Source of the DNA: Dyadobacter koreensis
Lineage (GTDB): Bacteria > Bacteroidota > Bacteroidia > Cytophagales > Spirosomataceae
Direction: 5' to 3'
Length of the DNA: 64,000 nt
Assembly (NCBI RefSeq): GCF_900108855.1
Contig: NZ_FNXY01000006.1
Span: 434,001-498,000, forward strand
Each line of letters begins with the position of its first letter. The stretch's first letter is position 1. Below the pieces are notes generated by a model that did not search any database, was not told the DNA's origin, and saw only the letters and a list, made by a program, of their open reading frames with translations. The position numbers and the translations under genes are program-made. Of this stretch, positions 35,958-43,467 are shown piece after piece.

Positions 35958-36761
35958 ATGGCAGCTCAGCAATTATTTTGGTCAGGAAACATCAGGCACC
36001 TTCGGCTTCGTAAAAAAATGAGTCAGGAGACATTGGCCGAGAAACTGGGAATTTCCCGTGTAAAGCTTAATGCGCATGAAAGTGGCCGGACGGTGAATCC
36101 CACGGTGGAGGATCTGGTAAACACTTCCGAGTTTTTTAAAATGAGTATCGATTGCCTTCTGAAAATTGATCTTACGACGCTTACAGAGCAGAAGATCCAG
36201 GATCTGGAAGATGGTAGCGAAGCCTATATGTCGGGAAGTAAAATCCGGGTACTGGCGATCACAGTAGATAAGGAAGAGGCGGAAAATATCGAATACGTTC
36301 CGGTGAAGGCAAAAGCCGGTTATCGGTCCGGATATAATGACCCGGAATTTCTAGCTGGCCTTCCGAAGTTTAATCTGCCGAATCTTCCTAAAAACGGAAC
36401 ATTCAGGATGTTTCCAACTGTTGGCGATTCGATGCTTCCGGTTCCCGAAGGTAGCGATATAATCACACGTTACGTTCAGGATTGGAGGTTGCTTAAAAAG
36501 GAAACGCCATGCATCGTGATTTTGAAAGGAGATCAGGACTTCGTATTCAAACAAGTGACGATTAATGATGATGGGACCATGTTGCTTCAATCGTTTAACA
36601 AGCAATATTTTGCCTATACTGTTCCGGTATCTGACGTCATTGAGCTCTGGGAGTATTATAGTTTCCATAGTAAACAGCTTCCTGAGCCGCAAACTGATAT
36701 GCAGCAGCTACTGAAAATGTTGCAGGAGGTTCAACATGAAATTAAAGACTTGAAAAAATAA
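35958..36761 (+). CDS. LexA-like XRE/S24 repressor
   Basis: 267 residues. The XRE helix-turn-helix is at about 10-65 (NIRHLRLRKKMSQETLAEKL, GISRVKLNAHESGRTVNP). The C-terminal S24 peptidase-like domain has a cleavage-type Ala120-Gly121 (VKAKAGYRSGY), nucleophile S158 (TVGDSMLPVPEGSD) and lysine K198 (FVFKQVTI). The spacing is close to that of LexA. A short coiled tail (MQQLLKMLQEVQHEIKDLKK) ends the protein. Such repressors can be inactivated by self-cleavage, for example after DNA damage. It is divergent from the carotenoid regulator. Whether it controls the crt operon is unknown. Confidence 0.88.
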   Translation: MAAQQLFWSGNIRHLRLRKKMSQETLAEKLGISRVKLNAHESGRTVNPTVEDLVNTSEFFKMSIDCLLKIDLTTLTEQKIQDLEDGSEAYMSGSKIRVLAITVDKEEAENIEYVPVKAKAGYRSGYNDPEFLAGLPKFNLPNLPKNGTFRMFPTVGDSMLPVPEGSDIITRYVQDWRLLKKETPCIVILKGDQDFVFKQVTINDDGTMLLQSFNKQYFAYTVPVSDVIELWEYYSFHSKQLPEPQTDMQQLLKMLQEVQHEIKDLKK

Positions 36762-36789
36762 ATTGAGAATGGGTGTAGGTTGTATATAG

Positions 36790-36824
36790 AAGCTCCGGGT
36801 TTTGGTTCAGCCCAGGAGCTTTTA
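36790..36824 (+). terminator. Terminator at convergent gene end
   Basis: AAGCTCC (36790-36796) pairs with GGAGCTT (36815-36821), with inner GGG/CCC pairs, followed by TTATTTT. It overlaps the stop region of the convergent DUF2867-like gene. Confidence 0.75.
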
Positions 36825-38252
36825 TTTTGTAATGGCCGTGATCATTCCTTTAAAAATAAAAAAATGAAAGGGCAGGGAAAGGTACCAATAAAGCCGGCCA
36901 TAAAGCCCTTTTGGCCTGAAAGTAGCTGTCTGCGTGAGGTAGTTTCCATCTATTTTGAATTCGAGCCAGGCTTCTCCGGGAAGTTTCATTTCTGCAAAAA
37001 GTAACAATCGGCCTTGTTTTTTATCAGCTAACAGAACACGCCAGAAATCAAGCGTATCACCAGCATGAATGTCAACGGCCGACGTTCTGCCCCGACGCAT
37101 TCCGACACCTCCTGCGAGCTTATCAAAATATCCTCTAAGCTGCCAGAGCCATGTTGCGTAATACCAGCCTGTATGACCTCCGATTGCCCAGATCCGCGAC
37201 TGAGTATCCAGCCTGTTTTTAAATTTAAAATTTTTAATATCCTTGAAACACCCGTCTACCGGAACCTGCACATACTGCGAGAGTTTAGTGTTAATCCGAC
37301 CGCTGATCAGCGAATCCTTCCAGCTGGAAATAATCGCATTTTGCTCAATTTTGGTAAATGCCGCCGCAATGGCATCGCGGTAAGACATCGGTTGCAGGTC
37401 TAAAAGCCCGGCGAGCCGGTTGTCGTGACAAACTACTTCAACTTTCATGCTGTCGACCAGTTTTGTAGCTAACGAAAAAGTCGTTGACGTAACAAAATAA
37501 AGCCAGTAGGAAGAAAGTCTGGGCGTCAGTACAGGCAGGGTGATAATGTATCGTTTCAGCTTTCGGATTTCTGCGTATTGCAGCAGCATCTGTTTGTAGG
37601 TTAATACATCCGGCCCGCCGATATCAAAACTTGATCCAAATGTTTTCTCATTAAAAAGTACTTTTTCAAGCATCGTAATTACATCCCGAATTCCGATCGG
37701 CTGCGATCTGGTTTGCAGCCATCTTGGAGTAATCATAATCGGAAGTTTTTCTGTCAGGTCACGGATGATTTCAAAAGAGGCACTTCCTGACCCGATTATA
37801 ATTCCGGCGCGCAGTGTGGTAAAATTGTAAGACCCACTATTCAAAATATCTTCCACATTTTTTCGGGAAGCAAGATGCTTTGACAGGTTCTGATCGTTAA
37901 TGATGCCACTCAGATATACAATGTGTTTTACACGCGTCTGATTCATACGGTTCCGAAAATTTTCCGCCGATTGATCTTCCAGTTTGGCAAAATTTTTGGA
38001 ATTGGATGACATGGAATGGATAAGATAATAAGCTCCATCGATATCATCAGGAATTTCGTTCAGACTTTCAGGATTAAGAAAGTCGATCTCAATAATGCTT
38101 ACCTGATCCCGGTGTAATTCCGGCACAGTGAATCTACCTTTATCGCGAACACAGCATACCACACGGTGACCATTTTCAAGCAAAACGGGCAGTAATCTTT
38201 TGCCAATATATCCGGTTGCACCGGTTAAAAGTATTTTCATTTGATTACTCAA
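36822..38252 (-). CDS. NAD(P)-binding SDR protein with DUF2867-like domain
   Basis: 476 residues. The N-terminal Rossmann domain (MKILLTGATGYIGKRLLPVL, then LRAGIIIGSGSASFEIIRDL) belongs to the atypical SDR/NAD(P)H-binding group. From about residue 320 a second domain (WAIGGHTGWYYATWLWQLRG, YFDKLAGGVGMRRGR, FRPKGLYGRLYWYLSLPFHF) resembles DUF2867. Family members are often encoded near photolyase, cyclopropane synthase or carotenoid genes in Gram-negative bacteria. The substrate is unknown. It is convergent with the LexA-like gene. Confidence 0.85.
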   Translation of the reverse strand: MSNQMKILLTGATGYIGKRLLPVLLENGHRVVCCVRDKGRFTVPELHRDQVSIIEIDFLNPESLNEIPDDIDGAYYLIHSMSSNSKNFAKLEDQSAENFRNRMNQTRVKHIVYLSGIINDQNLSKHLASRKNVEDILNSGSYNFTTLRAGIIIGSGSASFEIIRDLTEKLPIMITPRWLQTRSQPIGIRDVITMLEKVLFNEKTFGSSFDIGGPDVLTYKQMLLQYAEIRKLKRYIITLPVLTPRLSSYWLYFVTSTTFSLATKLVDSMKVEVVCHDNRLAGLLDLQPMSYRDAIAAAFTKIEQNAIISSWKDSLISGRINTKLSQYVQVPVDGCFKDIKNFKFKNRLDTQSRIWAIGGHTGWYYATWLWQLRGYFDKLAGGVGMRRGRTSAVDIHAGDTLDFWRVLLADKKQGRLLLFAEMKLPGEAWLEFKIDGNYLTQTATFRPKGLYGRLYWYLSLPFHFFIFKGMITAITK

Positions 38253-38488
38253 TTTACGGATGAAATATTCATATTCCTGCCAACCATACCTACGAAACCG
38301 TAATAAGAAAAGATTATATATTCATGCAGCATTAAATGTTACTATTTCGTTGTAAAACAGTCTAATATTTGCCGTATTGAATTAATTGAATAACGTTAGA
38401 TAAGTTTTTTGATAATTTTCCATTGAATTATCCGATATTTTTACAATTTAAATTATTTTTATATCAAAAAAACTAATACAAAATAGCC

Positions 38489-38785
38489 ATGGTACATGAG
38501 AAAGTGTTCACATTGAAAAATCGGAGAGAGGTGAAGGTTATATTTAAATCCATTCCAAATCCGATCACACAGAAAATAAAATTTGAATATGAAGTCCTGA
38601 TCCGGGAGCCGGGAGAGAAGTCGTTTAGAATTCCGATCGGAGTAAGTCATCCAAAATATTGGAAGTTGCAGAAGTCGACCAAAGAGCAGGCCAATGAACT
38701 TATATTAACGTATAGCGGAATAACCCGGAGACATCTTCTTGAAGTGGAAAGAGAATTTAACAACCTTTTTCTGGTACCGGCCTGA
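38489..38785 (+). CDS. Small basic protein of unknown function
   Basis: 98 residues, beta-rich then helical, with balanced composition (KVIFKSIPNPITQKIKFEYE, RIPIGVSHPKYWKLQKSTKE). No signal peptide. A perfect terminator lies 22 bases after its stop, which supports a real gene. Not recognised. Confidence 0.7.
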   Translation: MVHEKVFTLKNRREVKVIFKSIPNPITQKIKFEYEVLIREPGEKSFRIPIGVSHPKYWKLQKSTKEQANELILTYSGITRRHLLEVEREFNNLFLVPA

Positions 38786-38806
38786 CGCTCAGTCAAAAGT
38801 TATTTC

Positions 38807-38839
38807 ACCAGCTTCTTTCTCGAAAGAAGCTGGTTTTTT
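38807..38839. terminator. Strong terminator between convergent small genes
   Basis: ACCAGCTTCTTTC (38807-38819) and GAAAGAAGCTGGT (38822-38834) are perfect inverted repeats, followed by a T-run on the plus strand. Confidence 0.9.
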
Positions 38840-38844
38840 GTTTC

Positions 38845-39267
38845 TCAGTAAATACGCTTAACAACAACTTTACTATTGGTAAGCTGCGCGGCGTAAGCGC
38901 GGGCATTTTCGTTAGGCAGTGAGATAAAAGTCTGCTTCTTTTTCTTGCCATCCGTTGTAATCCAGTTAGCAGAATAGATTTCAAACGGAGGAGCCCCTGC
39001 GTATATCGGGCGATTATCTGAATGCACGAAATTATCTTCCTCTTCGTAAGCCAGTTCAAGATCGCTTCCTTCCAAAACCTCACAAATGATCCTCAACTTT
39101 CCAAATTCGTCGTCAGCCAGACCTTTGATGCGAGCTTTACCAAAAAATGGCTCTTCTCCAAATTCCCAACGGTCGTAGTACTCTATAATATTTCCAATCT
39201 GAGAATCGATATAATCTGCACTCAATTTTGTGTCCTGGTCCATGGTAGTAACGGCTTTGTTTAACAT
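38845..39267 (-). CDS. Protein of unknown function
   Basis: 140 residues from the ATG at 39267. A second ATG at 39243 (MDQDTKLSADYID) is possible. Acidic first half (QIGNIIEYYDRWEFGEEPFF, LELAYEEEDNFVHSDN) and basic C terminus (LTNSKVVVKRIY). No signal or membrane segment. Convergent with the preceding small gene. Not recognised. Confidence 0.65.
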   Translation of the reverse strand: MLNKAVTTMDQDTKLSADYIDSQIGNIIEYYDRWEFGEEPFFGKARIKGLADDEFGKLRIICEVLEGSDLELAYEEEDNFVHSDNRPIYAGAPPFEIYSANWITTDGKKKKQTFISLPNENARAYAAQLTNSKVVVKRIY

Positions 39268-39617
39268 TTTTTTTTCGGGGTAATCTTATCACGGATTTGA
39301 GTGATTCAGACTTTTAAGTATTTATGTTATTCAGGCCATTTAAGTCAAAAAAGCTGACTTTCAATTTATGAATATCTGCAAATATATGAACGCCCGTATA
39401 TCTACAACACAAAGAGCGGTTTTTATTAATGTATTTACAGTTAAAATAGAAATAAATTTTATTATTCGGCATTTAATTAAAAAAAAATCCCGAAAATAAT
39501 ATAAAAATAATATTCATAAGTAGTTGTCAATCATCAATTTACAACATAAATTTTTCAAAAAGGTTACAAAAAATATGCAAACTTTGACTAAATCTAAATT
39601 GCGGCAAAAAATAGAAA
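39268..39617. other. Intergenic region upstream of small gene
   Basis: Very AT-rich with no ORF of note. It contains the upstream region of the minus-strand gene at 38845-39267 and possibly the 3' trailer of the dehydrogenase gene. Confidence 0.3.
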
Positions 39618-39675
39618 AATCCCGTGTTAACCGAATCTTATCAGAAAAATGATGAGATCCGGTCAAAACGGGATT
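39618..39675 (-). terminator. Long imperfect terminator of the dehydrogenase gene
   Basis: AATCCCGT (39618-39625) pairs with ACGGGATT (39668-39675), with further pairing inside (ACCG/CGGT, ATCT/AGAT, ATCA/TGAT). On the minus strand the stem is followed by TTT before CTATTTTTT. It lies 20 bases after the stop of the gene at 39695-41320. Confidence 0.75.
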
Positions 39676-39694
39676 GTAAAAAATAAATTATTTA

Positions 39695-41320
39695 TCAGAA
39701 AATGAACTTCGTGCTTAGGAAGTTGGAACTATCACTCTTGACGATTTCATTAATTAGATTTGTATTACTTTCATTCATTTTAAAAGCCACCAAAGAGCGG
39801 ATTGAAAATGAGCGGATTGCATCGGGAATAGAAAGTGTTCCTTCTGCACTGTCCTTACGACCTGTGAACGGGAAAGCATCCGGCCCGCGCTGCGACTGCG
39901 TATTGACATTAACACGACTTACCAGATTTACAAGCGGATCAATCAGCCAGGCAACTTCATCAGCGTTTTCACTGAAAATACTAACCTGCTGTCCGTGTGT
40001 CGATTCGATCAGAAAGTCGATTGTTTCTTCCAGGTCATCAAAAGGAACAATCGGGATGATCGGTCCAAATTGTTCTTCACGATAAAGCTTCATTTTTTCG
40101 TTCACCGGATAAACAACCGCGGGATAGAAGAAAGAAGCCGCTGAGGTTCCTCCGTTTTCGTTCATGACCTTCGCGCCGTTTGCCTCTGCATCTGCAATAC
40201 ACTCGTTCAGATATTCAATTTTGTTAGGTTCTGGCAGGGGAGTCAGCGAAACGCCTTTTTCCCATGGCATACCATATTTTAACTGTGCAACGGCTGCGCT
40301 GAACTGTTTAATGAATTCGTCAGCGATGCTTTTATGTACCCAAACAATTTTCAGGGCTGTACACCGCTGGCCATTAAAAGACAAGGAACCTGTTATGGTT
40401 TCCTTCACCGCGAGGCTTATGTCGGCGTGTTTGGTAATAATAGCGGCATTTTTTGCATCAAGTCCCAAAACCGCCCGAAGCCTGTTCACTTTTGGGTGCT
40501 GTTTTTTTAACTCATTTGCAACCTTGCTGGATCCGATAAGTGTTAAGACGTTTATTTTTCCTGATTGCATAAGACCCGGGACGATCGCGTTACCACGGCC
40601 GTAGATCACGTTGACAACTCCCTTCGGAAAACAATCCCGGAAAGCTTCCTGCAGTGGATAATGCAATAAGGTGCCAAATTTCGGAGGTTTAAATAAAATG
40701 GTGTTACCCATGATCAATGCCGGAATAAGCGTTGTGAAAGTTTCATTCAAGGGATAATTGAATGGCCCCATACAAAGAACAACGCCGAGCGGGGAACGCC
40801 TGATCTGGGCAGCGATTCCGTCAACAATTTCAAAACCGGAGGAATCCCGGTCCAGATGTTTCAATGAATCGATTGTTGCATAAATATATTCAACGGTGCG
40901 ATCAAATTCTTTCGTAGAATCAGCAAAGGATTTTCCAATTTCCCACATGATGAGCTTGACGATGATATCCTTTTGCTCAATCATTTTTCCAGTAAATTGC
41001 TCTACATGTTTAATCCTGTCTGATACGCTCATTGTCGGCCATGCACCACGTCCGTTGTCATACGCAGCTACCGCAGCATCCAAAGATTCCTGCGCTTCGG
41101 CTTCGGTACTGACCGGATAGCTTCCGATCAATTTTCGTTCTAGCCCATTTTCAGTTTTGATACATATCGGAGAAAAAACTTCATGAACCGGGCCGTTCCA
41201 TTGTTTCATCTCACCATTGCTTAGGTATTTGCGCTGATGTACTTCCGAAGGCAAAGAGAATTCTTCCGGGACATCTTTGGCTTCAACAAAGAGGTTTTCT
41301 AAGGTAGTTTTGAAATCCAT
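39695..41320 (-). CDS. GapN-type NADP-dependent aldehyde dehydrogenase
   Basis: 541 residues. It resembles non-phosphorylating glyceraldehyde-3-phosphate dehydrogenase, which oxidises GAP to 3-phosphoglycerate with NADPH formation. Motifs are GVVLCMGPFNYPLNETFTTL (Asn oxyanion residue), ALIMGNTILFKPPK (cofactor lysine), LTLIGSSKVANELKK and SLSFNGQRCTALK with nucleophile C320. The general-base Glu, normally 34 residues before the Cys in a LELGGK context, reads Gly286 (AVLGLDAKNAA). The C terminus has an extra tail of about 20 residues. Substrate assignment is tentative because of the missing Glu. Monocistronic. Confidence 0.82.
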   Translation of the reverse strand: MDFKTTLENLFVEAKDVPEEFSLPSEVHQRKYLSNGEMKQWNGPVHEVFSPICIKTENGLERKLIGSYPVSTEAEAQESLDAAVAAYDNGRGAWPTMSVSDRIKHVEQFTGKMIEQKDIIVKLIMWEIGKSFADSTKEFDRTVEYIYATIDSLKHLDRDSSGFEIVDGIAAQIRRSPLGVVLCMGPFNYPLNETFTTLIPALIMGNTILFKPPKFGTLLHYPLQEAFRDCFPKGVVNVIYGRGNAIVPGLMQSGKINVLTLIGSSKVANELKKQHPKVNRLRAVLGLDAKNAAIITKHADISLAVKETITGSLSFNGQRCTALKIVWVHKSIADEFIKQFSAAVAQLKYGMPWEKGVSLTPLPEPNKIEYLNECIADAEANGAKVMNENGGTSAASFFYPAVVYPVNEKMKLYREEQFGPIIPIVPFDDLEETIDFLIESTHGQQVSIFSENADEVAWLIDPLVNLVSRVNVNTQSQRGPDAFPFTGRKDSAEGTLSIPDAIRSFSIRSLVAFKMNESNTNLINEIVKSDSSNFLSTKFIF

Positions 41321-41669
41321 TATCTAAGTTTAAAAGTAGTTAATAACAGTTCACCTTCTTAATTATATGTCTATTTGACAATTAATAAAAATGATACAAG
41401 AAACCCTAAGCTAATTTGTTGGTTTTTTGCCTCGATTTAATAATTTGCCCCAAAACTATTTTTAAATATTAACTATTCCAATGATTAATATGTATTTATA
41501 AATAATTATTCTGTAACGAATTCTTACAGAGTAACCTATACGTGCCAACATTGTACTTGTAAAATTGGTTTACAAAACCGACGAAGAAGTTTTTCAGAAT
41601 TGTATCAGCTATCGGTGGCTGGCAAATGCTCTATAAATAATGGGTACATGGGTAAATTTTCTCTCGGTA
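41321..41669. other. Promoter region of the dehydrogenase gene
   Basis: AT-rich, no ORF. Contains a TCTGTAA-CGAATTC-TTACAGA dyad (41510-41530) and a small GGTTT-ACA-AAACC dyad (41567-41579). These could be an operator and a weak terminator for the signalling operon, respectively. Confidence 0.4.
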
Positions 41670-42257
41670 TTAATGAGTCGCCAGTGAATTTATAAAATCA
41701 GAAATTCCCTTGATATCTAATACAAGATCAATTTCCATATTCGAAATGGCGTGCTGCGGCATGAAAGGCATCTGTGCAGATTCCGGTTTCTGGGCTATCG
41801 CAAATCCGTCAGTTTTTTTTACAGCGATAAGTCCTTCAGTACCATCATCGTTTGCTCCGGATAGTAAAATCGCGGTCAGGTCCGGGCCAAAAACATCAGC
41901 AGCGGATTCAAATGTGACATCGAGGCTTGGGCGGCTGAAATTTACTTTTTCTGAATAATCAAGAGAGAAAATATAATCCTTTTCAATTAATAAGTGATAA
42001 TCAGCCGGTGCCAGATATATATTCCCCGGCAGGATAGGATCTTTATCTTCAACCTCTCTTGTCGGAATTAATGTTTTGGTTGAAAGCAGTGCAGACAACG
42101 AGGAATCAGCCGAGTTTTTACGATGCAGAACTAGAATAATTGCAATAGATAAATCAGTCCGCAAAGCAGGAAGCATTTCAAATAACACCGAAAGACTTCC
42201 GGCAGAGCCGCCGATCACGACTACCTTAAACTTATTTTTTAGATCATTTTCTTCCAT
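41670..42257 (-). CDS. cheB: CheB-type methylesterase, no receiver domain
   Basis: 195 residues, the catalytic domain only. The serine is in VVIGGSAGSLSVLFEML, the histidine in IILVLHRKNS and the aspartate in ILLSGANDDGTEGLIAV. In chemotaxis, CheB removes methyl groups from glutamates of receptors. Lacking the regulatory receiver, it must be controlled another way, perhaps by the single-receiver protein two genes upstream. Its start overlaps the cheR end by 19 bases. Confidence 0.93.
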   Translation of the reverse strand: MEENDLKNKFKVVVIGGSAGSLSVLFEMLPALRTDLSIAIILVLHRKNSADSSLSALLSTKTLIPTREVEDKDPILPGNIYLAPADYHLLIEKDYIFSLDYSEKVNFSRPSLDVTFESAADVFGPDLTAILLSGANDDGTEGLIAVKKTDGFAIAQKPESAQMPFMPQHAISNMEIDLVLDIKGISDFINSLATH

Positions 42258-43060
42258 ATTTTTTCTTTATCCAACTGTCTGAATCTCGATTGTATGGTTG
42301 AGAATTTCAGTGTTTCTTTTGATCCAAGTGCAAGAAAACCTAATGTGCCCAGGCTATCATCGAATAATTTTAAAGCACGTTCCTGCAGATCTTTATCGAA
42401 ATAAATAAGGACATTACGGCAAAGTATCAGGTCAAATTCATTAAACGATCCGTCGGAAACCAGATTATGGGTCGAAATGATAATTTTCTCAGACAATTCC
42501 TGGTTCAACTTGGCCTGGCCATAGTTAGCCGTGTAATAAGTTGAGAAATCTTTTGTTCCGCCGGAAGCGATATAATTTTCCGAATATTGCTTCATTTGCG
42601 TTAAGGGGAAGATACCCTTTCTTACTTTTTCCAAAACGCTTGGATTCAGATCGGTAGCATATAACAGTGATTTTTTGAGAAGATTCGCTTCATGTAACAT
42701 AATCGCCATGGAAAAAACTTCCTCGCCGGTAGAACATCCGGCATGCCAGATTCTTATGAACGGCTTCGTGCCAAGAATTGGCAGAATATCTGTTCTTAAC
42801 ACTTTATAGAAAGAGGGATCGCGGAACATTTCGGTCACGTTTACCGTGATTTCCTCAACAAATCTTTTCAAATAATCTTCCTCGGAACGGATTCTGTACC
42901 TTAACTCAGCAAAACTTGGGAATTTGTCCAAGGCGCATAACCTGATAATTCTTCTTTTAAGCGATGCCCGGGAATAACTGGTGAAGTCATATCCGTAAAT
43001 CTCGAAAACATCATTTAGCAGTAAATCTATTTCCTCATCCTCAATCGTCATATTATACAT
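42239..43060 (-). CDS. cheR: CheR-type glutamate methyltransferase
   Basis: 273 residues. The N-terminal helical domain (IDLLLNDVFEIYGYDFTSYS, RASLKRRI) precedes the methyltransferase domain (VEEITVNVTEMFRDPSFYKV, IRIWHAGCSTGEEVFSMAIM as the SAM motif, FDLILCRNVLIYFD as the motif IV region). It methylates receptor glutamates with SAM. No chemoreceptor is encoded nearby, and the kinase upstream has a Glu-rich coiled coil. Overlaps the receiver gene by 8 bases. Confidence 0.95.
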   Translation of the reverse strand: MYNMTIEDEEIDLLLNDVFEIYGYDFTSYSRASLKRRIIRLCALDKFPSFAELRYRIRSEEDYLKRFVEEITVNVTEMFRDPSFYKVLRTDILPILGTKPFIRIWHAGCSTGEEVFSMAIMLHEANLLKKSLLYATDLNPSVLEKVRKGIFPLTQMKQYSENYIASGGTKDFSTYYTANYGQAKLNQELSEKIIISTHNLVSDGSFNEFDLILCRNVLIYFDKDLQERALKLFDDSLGTLGFLALGSKETLKFSTIQSRFRQLDKEKIWKKMI

Positions 43061-43418
43061 TTCTTAGCAATTGCAACAAGTTGTCTACATTAATAGGTTT
43101 TGAAATATAACCGTCTGCTCCGGCCAAAAGACATTTCTCCCGGTCGCCGACCATTGCCTGAGCGGTGACAGCAATAACAGGCGTATGTTTTCTTGAATCA
43201 ATATTTTTGATTAACGGAATAGCTTCATACCCATCCATGTCCGGCATCATCATATCAATCAGCACTGCATCGATTATTTCATCTTTTGCTAATAATTCCA
43301 GCGCCTCCCTGGCTCCGGAACATGAAACACAATCGAAAGATTTTGCGCGCAAGGTAGCCGAGAGGGCAAAAATATTTCTGGCATCATCATCAATGATCAA
43401 TACCTTTTTCTTATGCAT
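43053..43418 (-). CDS. Single-domain response regulator
   Basis: 121 residues, receiver only. Acidic pair in VLIIDDDARNIFALSA, phospho-acceptor D55 (VLIDMMMPDMDGYEAIP), conserved Thr/Ala in VIAVTAQAMVGDREKC and Lys in ISKPINVDNLL. It closely resembles the last receiver of the adjacent hybrid kinase and may shuttle phosphate or gate CheB/CheR. The stop precedes CheR with overlap, and the gene lies 49 bases after the kinase stop. Confidence 0.95.
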   Translation of the reverse strand: MHKKKVLIIDDDARNIFALSATLRAKSFDCVSCSGAREALELLAKDEIIDAVLIDMMMPDMDGYEAIPLIKNIDSRKHTPVIAVTAQAMVGDREKCLLAGADGYISKPINVDNLLQLLRNV

Positions 43419-43467
43419 ATTTCTTGATTGTTGTGGGGGTTGGAAATTTTACAATTTAATTATTTCC

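Noticed and set aside
38805..39083. 92-codon minus-strand ORF overlapping the 140-residue gene
   Set aside because: It starts on a strong terminator hairpin and is a shadow of the longer frame.
39702..41120. Plus-strand ORFs antisense to the dehydrogenase gene
   Set aside because: They overlap a gene with all family motifs on the minus strand.
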